From the NCBI GenBank assembly GCA_025455015.1, contig JALONI010000007.1, positions 1 through 60,698 on the forward strand: a DNA stretch of 60,698 nucleotides. Direction: 5' to 3'. The notes beneath the pieces are model-generated. The model was given only the letters and a program-made list of their open reading frames with translations, had not been told where the DNA came from and did no database searches. How positions within the stretch are numbered: position 1 is the stretch's first letter; each line of letters opens with the position of its first letter. A program made the translations under genes and the position numbers. Shown piece by piece: positions 46,310 through 55,310 of the stretch. Source of the DNA: Cyclobacteriaceae bacterium (GTDB lineage Bacteria; Bacteroidota; Bacteroidia; Cytophagales; Cyclobacteriaceae).

Positions 46310-47197
46310 ATGCGTTCAAAGACCGCTTACTCCCTTGCCATGTTCGCGTTTGTGTCGTCTTCTAGCATTACCTGGTCGCAAAAAAATGACGTGCAGGCCG
46401 CGACCTTCAATGTTGCCTCTTGCGCAATTGTTGGTGGCGTGGGGGCATGGGTCAATAAGTCTCCGTCTCAAAAAGGAGGAAGGGCTTTTTTGAGCGGCAT
46501 GCTAAAAGGGGCGGCCGGTGGCCTGTGTGTGTACGGGGGCAAACGCATGATCTATTCGTTTAGTCAAACGAATCATGGCGGGTGGGCTTGGGCTTCAAAA
46601 GTGACGCATGCTGTGGGGCTCTCCCTCGTTGAAAATGCCGCCTCCAATCGCCCCCTACTCTCGGTGTGGCACTTTCATTTTGGCTTCAACCGCTTAGAGC
46701 TTACAATCGGAAATTCTGCACAGCTACGCTACCGAATGATGCCGTTCGCCTTGGGCGGGTTTATCTACGCCAGTACACGCGGGCGGTTGAATTTTGCCGA
46801 AACCTTGCGGGTAGGGCAACCGGTGTTCTTCTCCGACAACTTGCGTATTCCACGTGTTGACTTCGAACCGGTTGGACTTACTGTTGCAAATTCGATTATG
46901 CTCAACGAGAATGGACGTGACAGTAAAGTACTTGGTCACGAACTCATCCACGCCTATCAATACGAGGAAAGAGGCTATCTCAATACCTACCTCAACCAAG
47001 CCCGCGAAAGATGGTTGAATAAAAGTAAGTTAACCAAAACATATGGTCAGTGGGTATACACCGATGCTAACTTTGTGCTGGATAACCTCTTCTACTACCT
47101 CGGCTCAATCGGTAATACTTGCTACTTCGACAATCCTTACGAACAGGAGGCTAATTTCTACTCAGGCCGTTTGAGCTACCGCGACATCGAATATTAG
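46310..47197 (+). CDS. Exported or membrane protein with HExxH motif
   Basis: A 295-residue protein with an N-terminal signal (AYSLAMFAFVSSSSITWSQ) and two further hydrophobic Gly/Ala-rich segments at about 33-48 and 60-75. The segment SKVLGHELIHAYQYEERGYL at about 205-225 holds HELIH, the zinc-binding HExxH of metallopeptidases, with possible third ligand E280 in PYEQEANFYSGR. I do not recognise the family; similar 'HELxHxxQ' proteins of unknown role occur in Bacteroidota. The start at ATG 46310 is chosen for the signal peptide. It is divergent from gltB. Confidence 0.65.
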   Translation: MRSKTAYSLAMFAFVSSSSITWSQKNDVQAATFNVASCAIVGGVGAWVNKSPSQKGGRAFLSGMLKGAAGGLCVYGGKRMIYSFSQTNHGGWAWASKVTHAVGLSLVENAASNRPLLSVWHFHFGFNRLELTIGNSAQLRYRMMPFALGGFIYASTRGRLNFAETLRVGQPVFFSDNLRIPRVDFEPVGLTVANSIMLNENGRDSKVLGHELIHAYQYEERGYLNTYLNQARERWLNKSKLTKTYGQWVYTDANFVLDNLFYYLGSIGNTCYFDNPYEQEANFYSGRLSYRDIEY

Positions 47198-47523
47198 TCC
47201 ACGCTGGTTTATGGTCCGTTGATCCGATATTATTCCGCTGTCCTCTTTTTACAAAATCGAACTCGTCACTTTTCTCCTATTCTGTCGCATTCACTTCCGG
47301 CTCTCTCAGTGACCCTGCCGTTGTGATTTTAACAAAACTTCTGGTTTCTGGCATCTGTCCATTGATCGTTACGGCAGACATAATTCCATCATTCTGATTT
47401 TTACAAAAATGGACTTCAATTCCGGAAAACGCATATTTTTACAAAGATGGAGTTACCACTAATCTCTTAATCTGGCCGCACTTACTTCCTGCCGTAATTC
47501 GGTGCCTCGCGCGTGCCATTCAT
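47198..47523. repeat. Non-coding region with a second copy of the guaB 3' end
   Basis: At 47481-47515 a 35-base stretch agrees at 31 positions with 47908-47942, the last codons of guaB including its stop. On the minus strand it would encode TREAPNYGRK-stop against TREAPNYSRK-stop in guaB; the outer two coding changes are silent. The rest holds four loosely similar segments centred on TTTTTACAAA (47245, 47325, 47397, 47429); one can be read on the minus strand as SFVKITTAGSLREPEV, reminiscent of guaB RFVKITSAGVTES. No gene is supported here. Confidence 0.65.
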
Positions 47524-47898
47524 TTAGCTTTGTCCAAGCGACTGTGCCATACTGGCCAGCACGGAGTGTATAACCTCGTTGGTGAGTGCACAGTTATACA
47601 ACACTCTACCACCCGATGGGTTTACGATTTTTTCCATCTGATCAGTCAACGTTTCAAACTCCTCGATCAACAACGTAAATCCTTCACCACGGTAATCTTG
47701 AAAAAACGGATGATCTACCATACGATATACGTTTTGCAGCACCGTGTCTGCTCGTTTATCGCGCTCAAGGCCCAGTTGAAAAACCTTGTCCTGAAAAACA
47801 TCATAGCCTATAAATACGAACGCAGGGCCTTCTTGGGTTCTTAGCTCCACTGTAAAAAAGGCGATGTATTGAAATGGCCGGGTGGGCTTTATCTCCAT
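47524..47898 (-). CDS. Protein of unknown function (124 residues) between two guaB 3' ends
   Basis: The product starts MEIKPTRPFQYIAFFTVELR, is soluble without a signal peptide, and alternates beta strands and helices (FVFIGYDVFQDKVFQLGLER, GFTLLIEEFETLTDQMEKIV). I do not recognise the family. It begins 10 bases after the guaB stop on the same strand, and is bracketed by the guaB 3' end and the displaced copy of that end at 47481, which suggests it arrived as a small insertion. Confidence 0.6.
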   Translation of the reverse strand: MEIKPTRPFQYIAFFTVELRTQEGPAFVFIGYDVFQDKVFQLGLERDKRADTVLQNVYRMVDHPFFQDYRGEGFTLLIEEFETLTDQMEKIVNPSGGRVLYNCALTNEVIHSVLASMAQSLGQS

Positions 47899-47908
47899 AG
47901 CGACATGC

Positions 47909-49381
47909 TTACTTCCTACTATAATTTGGTGCCTCGCGCGTGATCGTTACATCGTGCGGGTGGCTTTCCGTTACGCCTGCCGAAGTGATCTTCACAAAGC
48001 GGGCGGTTTTCAGTTTGGCGATGTTCTTCGCTCCGCAGTAACCCATCCCTGCGCGCAGGCCACCCACCAGTTGGTACAACACTTCCGCTACCGACCCTTT
48101 GAACGGCACCCGACCGGAAATCCCTTCGGGCACCAGTTTTTTGATGTCATCCTCCACGTCTTGAAAATAGCGGTCTTTCGAACCGTCATCCATCGCTTCG
48201 AGCGAGCCCATGCCGCGGTAGGACTTGAACTTGCGGCCTTCGTAAATAATCACCTCCCCGGGTGCTTCTTCCGTACCGGCTAGCAGCGAGCCTATCATGA
48301 TGCTGTCGGCTCCTGCGGCCACCGCCTTCACGATGTCACCCGAAAAGCGAATGCCTCCATCGGCAATCACTTTCACATTGCTGCCCTTCAAGGCCTGGGC
48401 GGCTTCGTACACGGCACTCAACTGGGGTAACCCTACCCCGGCCACCACGCGCGTGGTGCAGATGCTTCCGGGCCCTACGCCTACTTTCACCGTGTCGGCA
48501 CCGGCCTTGGCCAGGGCCTTGGCGGCTTCGCCCGTGGCAATGTTGCCTACGATCAGATCCAACTCCGGATATTTTTTCTTCACCCGCCTGGCGGAGTCGA
48601 TGACCCCTTTGCTGTGGCCGTGCGCGGTATCAATGCTGATCACATCCACGCCTGCGTGTTTCAAGGCTTCGATGCGTTCCAGAATATCGGGGGTGACGCC
48701 CACCGCGGCTCCTGCCCGCAAGCGACCAAACTTGTCCTGACAGGCGTGGGGTTTGTTTTTTTTCTTTTGGATGTCGCGGTAGGTGATCAGTCCGATCAGC
48801 TTTCCTTTTTTATTGGTGATCGGCAGTTTTTCGATTTTATATCGCTGCAAAATGCCTTCGGCCTTTTCGAGCGTGATGCCCTCGTGGGCGGTCACCAGGT
48901 TATCGCGCGTCATGATGGTTTCCACCGCCACGTTCATGTCTTTTTGAAAGCGAAGGTCGCGGTTGGTGATGATGCCCAACAGCTTGCCGTTGGCATCCAC
49001 CACGGGAATGCCCCCAATGCGGTACTCGCGCATGATCTGCTCGGCATCGCGCACGGTGCTGTTGATGCTCAACGTGACGGGATCCAAAATTAAGCCGCTC
49101 TGGGAGCGCTTTACCTTGCGCACCTGTGCCGCCTGCGCCTCGATGGACATGTTTTTGTGAATAAACCCAAGGCCGCCTTCCAGCGCCATGCCAATGGCCA
49201 GGTCGGCTTCGGTCACCGTGTCCATGGCCGCGGAGATGAGCGGAATGTTCAGCTTGATGTTTTGCGTGAGATGGGTCGCGGTGTCGGTTTCGCGTGGCAG
49301 CACCTCGCTGTACGCGGGCACCAGCAGCACGTCATCGTACGTGAGGGCCTCGAAGAGAAACTTGGAAGAGTTGAGCGGCAT
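47909..49381 (-). CDS. guaB: Inosine-5'-monophosphate dehydrogenase
   Basis: A 490-residue IMPDH, the rate-limiting enzyme of GTP synthesis. The barrel begins with ALTYDDVLLVPAYSEVLP and PLISAAMDTVTEADLAI; two CBS domains occupy about 95-205 (TVRDAEQIMREYRIGGIPVV, ITNRDL); the catalytic loop VGVGPGSICTTRVVAGVG contains the nucleophilic Cys at about 305; the flap residues follow (YRGMGSLEAM). The length is normal and the C-terminus ends TREAPNYSRK. A TACTTTTG -7 element lies upstream on the minus strand at 49417. Confidence 0.97.
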   Translation of the reverse strand: MPLNSSKFLFEALTYDDVLLVPAYSEVLPRETDTATHLTQNIKLNIPLISAAMDTVTEADLAIGMALEGGLGFIHKNMSIEAQAAQVRKVKRSQSGLILDPVTLSINSTVRDAEQIMREYRIGGIPVVDANGKLLGIITNRDLRFQKDMNVAVETIMTRDNLVTAHEGITLEKAEGILQRYKIEKLPITNKKGKLIGLITYRDIQKKKNKPHACQDKFGRLRAGAAVGVTPDILERIEALKHAGVDVISIDTAHGHSKGVIDSARRVKKKYPELDLIVGNIATGEAAKALAKAGADTVKVGVGPGSICTTRVVAGVGLPQLSAVYEAAQALKGSNVKVIADGGIRFSGDIVKAVAAGADSIMIGSLLAGTEEAPGEVIIYEGRKFKSYRGMGSLEAMDDGSKDRYFQDVEDDIKKLVPEGISGRVPFKGSVAEVLYQLVGGLRAGMGYCGAKNIAKLKTARFVKITSAGVTESHPHDVTITREAPNYSRK

Positions 49382-49416
49382 GGCAAATAAGGAGTTAGGA
49401 ACCGTTATTTGCCGGG

Positions 49417-49424
49417 CAAAAGTA
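49417..49424 (-). promoter_or_regulatory. -7 promoter element of guaB
   Basis: Minus-strand TACTTTTG, an exact TAnnTTTG match 36 bases before the guaB start codon. The -33 position reads TTTCG rather than TTTG. Confidence 0.55.
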
Positions 49425-49453
49425 CGGCCTTTTCGCGAAAGCGCGAAATGAAA

Positions 49454-49483
49454 TTGACGATTGCGCCTGATTCGCTATCTTTG
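49454..49483 (+). promoter_or_regulatory. Promoter of the RlpA-like gene
   Basis: TTG at 49454-49456, a 19-base spacer and TATCTTTG at 49476-49483, a complete Bacteroidota-type promoter 20 bases before the ATG. It is divergent from the guaB promoter. Confidence 0.82.
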
Positions 49484-49502
49484 ACATGTCATTTTTTAAT
49501 CT

Positions 49503-50177
49503 ATGAAAAATCTATTTTTTGCATCCTTTGCGATGTTTTTATCCGCGGCCGCGCTGGGCCAAACACAAACCGGCAAAGCCTCTTTTTACGCTGACAAATT
49601 TGAAGGCAGCCCTACCGCTTCGGGCGAAAAATACCGCCACAACAAACTCACGGCCGCCCATAAAACACTGCCCTTTGGCACGCGGCTGCGCGTGACCAAC
49701 CTGGCCAACAACCAAACGGTGGATGTGGTGGTGAATGACCGCGGCCCGTACGTAGACGGACGCGTGATTGACCTGTCTAAATCGGCAGCCGAAAAACTGG
49801 GCTTTGTGAACCAAGGCCTTACCGATGTAAAAATTGAGGTAATCGATGCGGGCGATGGCACCGCCAAGAGTGAAATCAAACCCATCGACAACGTGGTGGT
49901 GGACGAAAAAGAGTTCTACGATTTTGAGGTGGCGCGGCTTACCCCCAAAGGGTTTGGCGTGCAGATTGGTACCTACCAGGAATTGGTCAACCTCATGCGC
50001 CTGTCCGATAATTTAAAAACATCCTACAAAAAGAAGGTGATTGTGCAAGTAAAAGTGGTCAATGGCATCAAGTACTACAGCCTGATTCTGGGGCCGTTTC
50101 CTACGCGTGCCAAAGCCGATGCTTTTTTGCCCGAGGTCAACAAAAAATTCCCGGGCTCGTTTGTGGCCACGTTGTAG
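49503..50177 (+). CDS. RlpA-like septal ring protein with SPOR domain
   Basis: A 224-residue exported protein with signal peptide (MKNLFFASFAMFLSAAALGQ), a double-psi beta-barrel RlpA domain (about 22-110: GKASFYADKFEGSPTASGEK, LPFGTRLRVTNLANNQTVDV, VVNDRGPYVDGRVIDLSKSA) and a C-terminal SPOR domain (about 145-224: GFGVQIGTYQELVNLMR, YYSLILGPFPTRAKADAFL). RlpA proteins cut denuded glycan strands and SPOR domains bind these at division sites; the catalytic Asp of the DRGPY motif is present. It has its own promoter. Confidence 0.93.
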   Translation: MKNLFFASFAMFLSAAALGQTQTGKASFYADKFEGSPTASGEKYRHNKLTAAHKTLPFGTRLRVTNLANNQTVDVVVNDRGPYVDGRVIDLSKSAAEKLGFVNQGLTDVKIEVIDAGDGTAKSEIKPIDNVVVDEKEFYDFEVARLTPKGFGVQIGTYQELVNLMRLSDNLKTSYKKKVIVQVKVVNGIKYYSLILGPFPTRAKADAFLPEVNKKFPGSFVATL

Positions 50178-50243
50178 CTGCCTGGCATAATCTACCTTGT
50201 CCATAGATATTGAACCTTTGCGATTGGAGTAGCTTCACGGCTG

Positions 50244-51035
50244 ATGTCTGGGATGTTTCTGGCTGGTTATGTGTGCGCCCTGTTTGTGGGCGTAGTGTTG
50301 GGGCTGTTGGGTGGCGGAGGCTCCATTCTTTCCATTCCGATTTTGGTATACCTGTTTGGGCTTGACCCGGTCATTGCCTCGGCCTACTCGCTGTTTATTG
50401 TGGGCATCACCAGCCTGGTTGGGGCGGTACCCAAATACCGCGACCACCTGATCAACCTGAAGACCGCAATCCTTTTTGGTATTCCTTCCATCATTGCCAT
50501 CTTCAGCACGCGCACGTGGATCGTGCCGGCCCTGCCGGAGGTTTTTTTCACCGAACCTTTTGTGTTGACCAAGCGGCTGGTGCTGCTGGGGCTTTTTGCA
50601 GTGCTCATGGTGTTGGCCGCGGTGACGATGATACGCGAGCGCAGGCCCGGCCCCGAGCCGCAACGCTACCGCACATTTTTGGTCATGGTGGAAGGACTGC
50701 TGATTGGCTTGCTGACGGGGCTGGTCGGTGCAGGCGGGGGGTTTTTGATCATCCCCGCGCTGGTGCTGCTGACCGGCCTGCCGTTCAAAACAGCCGTGGG
50801 CACCTCGCTTTTTATCATCGCCATCAACTCGCTGCTGGGTTTTGCGGGCGATGTGCTCAACTATGTTGTCGACTGGCCCTTTCTCCTGAGCGTGACGGCT
50901 GTTGCCGTGGTGGGCATTTTTGTGGGGTCATCGCTCATGCATTATTTCCGGGGGGCCAGCCTGCGCAAGGCCTTTGGCTGGCTAACGCTGGCCATGGGGG
51001 TATTTATTCTGCTGCGCGAAACCGTGTTTTTTTGA
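50244..51035 (+). CDS. TauE/SafE (sulfite exporter-like) transporter
   Basis: A 263-residue inner-membrane protein with seven to eight helices and the duplicated Gly-rich entry motif of the family (VGVVLGLLGGGGSILSIPIL at about 15-34 and GLLTGLVGAGGGFLIIPALV at about 155-175). Such proteins export or import small sulfur-containing or organic anions; the substrate cannot be told. It is on the same strand as the TetR gene that follows after 97 bases. Confidence 0.9.
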   Translation: MSGMFLAGYVCALFVGVVLGLLGGGGSILSIPILVYLFGLDPVIASAYSLFIVGITSLVGAVPKYRDHLINLKTAILFGIPSIIAIFSTRTWIVPALPEVFFTEPFVLTKRLVLLGLFAVLMVLAAVTMIRERRPGPEPQRYRTFLVMVEGLLIGLLTGLVGAGGGFLIIPALVLLTGLPFKTAVGTSLFIIAINSLLGFAGDVLNYVVDWPFLLSVTAVAVVGIFVGSSLMHYFRGASLRKAFGWLTLAMGVFILLRETVFF

Positions 51036-51093
51036 TAAATATTTGATCTTTTCGGGGGGCGATGCAACAAATCATAGTCTGTTTACGATTAAG

Positions 51094-51108
51094 GATAGTA
51101 TTACTATC
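51094..51108 (+). promoter_or_regulatory. Putative TetR operator
   Basis: A perfect dyad GATAGT-ATT-ACTATC, 25 bases before the start codon of the TetR-family gene, in the position expected for autoregulation of the export operon. Confidence 0.6.
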
Positions 51109-51132
51109 AAATCGGGGTAGACTACTAACAAC

Positions 51133-51810
51133 ATGGCAACTCTAACTTTCAGGCTAAACCAAAACCTGTACCTGCGCGATCCGCAGCATACCGATTTGGG
51201 CCAAAAGATCATCCGCAAAAGCGTGGAGATGATCGACAAACTGGGTTTTGAGCACTTCACGTTCAAAAAACTGGCGGATGAGATCGAGTCCACCGAGGCC
51301 TCCGTTTATCGCTACTTCGAAAACAAACACCGGTTGTTGCTGTATCTCATCTCGTGGTACTGGAGTTGGCTGGACTATCGCATCGACTTGTTCACCAGTT
51401 CCTCAACCGAAGCGGAGGCCAAGTTGCGCGCCTGCTTGCGCGTGCTGTGCGAAGAAAAGAAGTACGACCCTGCCTTTGAGTTCATCAACGAAGAGGCGCT
51501 GCACCGCATTGTGGTGGCCGAGCTGGACAAGACCTACCTGACCAAGTCGGTTGATCACGACAACCAGGAGGGGCTGTTTGTTGGCTTTAAGTCACTGTGC
51601 AAAAAAATTGCCGGATGGGTGGCCGAAATAAACCCCGCGTACCCGTACCCCAACGCCTTGATCAGCATGATCCTGCTGTCGGCTAAGCAACAGATTTTTT
51701 TCGCTGACCATCTACCTTCGCTCACGAACTTGCCTCCGTCAGCCGACCGGCACCAAAAATTGAATTTGTTTTTGGAAGAAATTCTGTTCCGCACCATTCA
51801 AAAAAACTGA
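51133..51810 (+). CDS. TetR/AcrR-family transcriptional regulator
   Basis: A 225-residue regulator with an N-terminal helix-turn-helix (LGQKIIRKSVEMIDKLGFEHFTFKKLADEIESTEASVYRYFENK at about 22-65, matching the TetR recognition helix SVYRYF) and a larger ligand-binding domain. It is the first gene of a run with the ABC transporter, HlyD-like and TolC-like genes (next start after 6 bases), and a perfect 15-base dyad lies upstream. It probably represses the export operon in the absence of an inducer that is not known. Confidence 0.93.
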   Translation: MATLTFRLNQNLYLRDPQHTDLGQKIIRKSVEMIDKLGFEHFTFKKLADEIESTEASVYRYFENKHRLLLYLISWYWSWLDYRIDLFTSSSTEAEAKLRACLRVLCEEKKYDPAFEFINEEALHRIVVAELDKTYLTKSVDHDNQEGLFVGFKSLCKKIAGWVAEINPAYPYPNALISMILLSAKQQIFFADHLPSLTNLPPSADRHQKLNLFLEEILFRTIQKN

Positions 51811-51816
51811 TTGTCC

Positions 51817-53982
51817 ATGCTTTCAAATCAACAAATACTCCAATCGCTGCGCGAGTTGGCGGTATTGCTCAAACATGACTACAGCGTAGACGACCTGCGT
51901 CACCTGGAAATCAACCGGCATTATCAAGACGATGAGATCATCGAGTTCAAACGCGACCTGATCGAAGCCGGCAACAAAGTCCGGATTCTGTTGTTGGAAA
52001 ACACGCTAAAGCGGGATGAGTTTGCGCAGTTCTTCAATGACCAGCAGGCCACGGTGCTGATCATGCACCAGAGCCGGGCGGAGTACTACCCCACCATTCT
52101 GCACTTCAACACGAAAAAACAGGCCCAGGCATTCGACATCAAAGGCGACCACATTGTGACGCATGGCGAATCGATCGATGAGGTATTGGACGATTACGTA
52201 GACGAAAATGGAGACATCACGTTTTTTGCCATTTTCGCGTACGCCTCGCCTGTCAGCTCGCCCGATGACACACACTCGGCAGGCCCGGTCAGGCGGTTGT
52301 TCCGGTTGCTTAACACCGAGCGAAAGGAGATCTTCTACATTCTGTTTTATGCCGTCATCATCGGTTTGGTGGGGCTGGTGCTGCCGTTGGGTATTCAAAA
52401 TACCGTTCAGCTCATTTCGGGTGGGGTTGTTTTTAGTTCCATCTACCTGCTCATCGGCATCGTGATTGTGGGGGTGTTGCTCACGGGGGCCTTGCAGATT
52501 GTACAGATCAGCCTGGTGGAATTTCTGTAACGAAGGATATTCACCAAGGCCTCGTTGGAGTTTGCCTTTCGCATCCCCCGCCTGAAGATGGAATCCATCA
52601 CCAAAAGTTATGCGCCCGAGCTGATCAACCGTTTTTTTGATGTGATCAACATTCAAAAGGGGTTGCCCAAGTTGCTGATCGATCTCTCCTCCAGCGTGGT
52701 GCAAATCTTTTTTGGGTTGCTCTTGATTTCGCTGTACCACCCCTTCTTTGTGTTCTTTGGCATCATCTTGCTGACCACGTTGGTGCTCATCTTTTATTTC
52801 ACCGGCAGGCGGGGGATGGAGTCATCCATCATGGAGTCGAAGTATAAGTACAAGGTGGCGCAATGGCTGGAAGAACTTGGCCGCGCGCTGCAGTCGTTCA
52901 AAATTGCCGGCAGCACCGATCTACCCATCCGCAAAACGGACTACAACGTAAACAACTACCTGAAGCATCGCAAAACGCACTTTAGCACACTCATTACCCA
53001 GTACTCATTTATCATCATTTTCAAAGCGGCCATCACGGGCGGGTTGCTGATCATGGGTACCACACTCGTGATCAACCGCGAAATCACGCTGGGGCAGTTT
53101 GTGGCCTCCGAAATTGTGATCATTTTGATTTTGAACGCGGTGGAGAAAATCATCATGTACATGGACGTTGTCTATGACCTGCTGACGGCCGTGGACAAGG
53201 TGGGCACCATCACCGACTTGCCCATCGAAAAAGTAGGCGGCTTGGATTTCCCCAAGGTGCACGCGCAGGGCTTTAGCGTGTACACCAAAAACCTGAAGTA
53301 TCGCTATGCCGGTGCCGACAAAGACTCGCTGCGCGGAGTGGACCTGGACATCAAGCCGGGAGAAACGGTGTGTTTGGCCGGGCCCGGCAGTTCGGGCAAA
53401 ACCACACTCACCAACATCCTCACCGGGCTTTACACCAACTACGATGGCATTGTCACCGTCAATAATCTTTCGCTCCGCGATCTGGATTTGAGCCACATGC
53501 GCGACAATGTGGCGAAAAACATCTCGCCCGAAGATCTCTTTGACGGCACCATCCTGGAAAACATTACCTTGGGCAAGCCCACGGTAAACATCAATCATGC
53601 CGTGGAGGCGCTGCAACAAGTAGGCCTGAGCGACACCATCAACAGCCTGAAGGAGGGGCTGAACTCCGCGGTGGTGAGCGGGGGCAAGGGCATGTCTAAC
53701 TCCATGGCGCAGCGGCTGATCCTGGCCCGCTGCCTGGCCAAAAAGCCCAAGCTCATCGTGTTGAATGATTATTTCAATACGCTGTCTAAAGCTGACAAAA
53801 TGGAATTGATTTCGGTGTTGATACGGCCCAACCACCCGTGGACGATGATTGTGGTGTCCAATGATCCGGTGGTGATGGGTGCCTGCGACCGGGTAGTGGT
53901 GATGCAAGAGGGCGTGATTACCGATCAGGGTACCTTTCAAACGCTCATGCAACAAGGACGCCTGAACGACTTTATCCTATAA
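51817..53982 (+). pseudogene. ABC exporter (HlyB-like, TMD-NBD), interrupted by one in-frame TAA
   Basis: One frame of 721 codons is open from ATG 51817 to 53982 except for TAA at 52528-52530. Before the stop are a cytoplasmic N-terminal part (about 1-165, no peptidase Cys seen) and the first membrane helices; after it the frame continues RRIFTKASLEFAFRIPRLK with the remaining helices and the ATPase domain (Walker A GPGSSGKTTL, signature SGGKGMSNSMAQRL, Walker B-like LIVLNDYF without the usual Glu). Relatives have Gln at the stop position (LQRRIF), so a single C-to-T change (CAA to TAA) explains it. If real, the transporter is dead or made in two pieces with reinitiation near TTG 52555; otherwise it is a sequence error. 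The neighbours HlyD and TolC are intact. Confidence 0.82.
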
Positions 53983-53995
53983 CCTGAAACGCGCT

Positions 53996-55306
53996 ATGTT
54001 ACGACTTTCGAAAAAATCGGTGGGCAAATTGATGCCGCAGGAAAAAATGTACTCCCTGCGCTCCTTGGATGCGCCCCGGGCGGGTAAGCTGTTGGCCCGG
54101 TGGATTATGGGAATTGCACTGGTCTTTTTTGTGATCCTTTTCTTTCCCTGGCAGCAGAACATCCGCGGCAAAGGAAAAGTAACGGCCCTCTCGCCCGGCA
54201 ACCGGCCACAGACGGTGGAGACGGTGATCGCGGGCCGAATACAAGAGTGGCGCATACGCGAAGGCCAGCACGTGACCAAGGGCGACACCATTGCCGTCAT
54301 CAGCGAGGTGAAGGAGAAGTTCTTTGACCCCAAGCTCTTGCAGCGCTTGCGCGAACAAATCAGCGCCAAGGAAGGCAGCCTAGCCTCCAAAGAACTGAAG
54401 TCCGAGTCCTTGCGAAGACAAATCAAAGCCCTGCAAGCCGGGTTGCGCACCAAAACCGACCAGGCAAAAGCAAAGTTGGAGGCCGAGCGGGTGCGCTTTG
54501 TGAACTTGAAAAGCCAGTTTGAACGAAACAAAACCCTGTTTGAGGCGGGTAACATACCACTGACCAAGTACCAGGACATCGAATACAAGTACCAGGCAGC
54601 CGAGGCAGACTTCATCAATGCAGAAATTGAGATTGCACAAGTGCAGGCCGACTATCTGGACAAAATCAACAAGGCCGAATCGGATTTGAACAATACGCTG
54701 GCCGAGCTTTTTGACACGCAGGCCGACTTGGCGAAGTTGCGCAACGAATACTCCAATATGGAAATTCGCAGCAACCAGTATTTCATTCTGGCCCCCCAAA
54801 GCGGCTATGTCGTGAAAGCCACGCAGGCCGGCATTGGCGAAACCATTACCGAAGGCGGGGCCGTGTGCACCATCATGCCCGAATCGAACGATGTGGCCGT
54901 GGAAATGTACGTGCGCGCCATGGACGTGCCGCTGATCAGCAAAGGGCGCGTGGTGCGTATTGAGTTTGACGGATTTCCTGCGTTGCAATTCAGTGGCTGG
55001 CCGAGTGTGTCGGTGGGTACGTTTGGCGGCCGGGTGGAAGTAATTGACTTGGTGAATACGCGGCCGGGCGAATTCCGGATTTTAGTGACCCCCGACCTCT
55101 CCGATGAAAAATGGCCTCCGCAGTTGCGCGTGGGCTCGGGCACCCAAGGCTGGGTTATGCTGGACGATGTGCCGGTATGGTATGAAATATGGCGGCAGTT
55201 GAACGGATTCCCTCCGAGTTTGTACGAAGAGGTGTCGCCTGAACAAATGGGCAAAGAAAAAGACACCAAAGAAAAAGAGCCCAAGAAAAAAGAAGAAAGT
55301 GAATAG
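53996..55306 (+). CDS. HlyD-family membrane fusion (periplasmic adaptor) protein
   Basis: A 436-residue adaptor with a cytoplasmic N-terminus, one membrane helix (about 38-55, WIMGIALVFFVILFFPWQ), a lipoyl half-domain (VIAGRIQEWRIREGQHVTKGDTIAVI), a long coiled coil (about 110-260, many Lys/Glu/Gln heptads), the second lipoyl half (ILAPQSGYVVKATQAGIGE) and a beta-barrel domain. The C-terminus is a charged tail (KEKDTKEKEPKKKEE). It connects the ABC exporter to the TolC-like channel. The gene begins 13 bases after the ABC gene and ends four bases before that of TolC. Confidence 0.93.
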   Translation: MLRLSKKSVGKLMPQEKMYSLRSLDAPRAGKLLARWIMGIALVFFVILFFPWQQNIRGKGKVTALSPGNRPQTVETVIAGRIQEWRIREGQHVTKGDTIAVISEVKEKFFDPKLLQRLREQISAKEGSLASKELKSESLRRQIKALQAGLRTKTDQAKAKLEAERVRFVNLKSQFERNKTLFEAGNIPLTKYQDIEYKYQAAEADFINAEIEIAQVQADYLDKINKAESDLNNTLAELFDTQADLAKLRNEYSNMEIRSNQYFILAPQSGYVVKATQAGIGETITEGGAVCTIMPESNDVAVEMYVRAMDVPLISKGRVVRIEFDGFPALQFSGWPSVSVGTFGGRVEVIDLVNTRPGEFRILVTPDLSDEKWPPQLRVGSGTQGWVMLDDVPVWYEIWRQLNGFPPSLYEEVSPEQMGKEKDTKEKEPKKKEESE

Positions 55307-55310
55307 CCTT

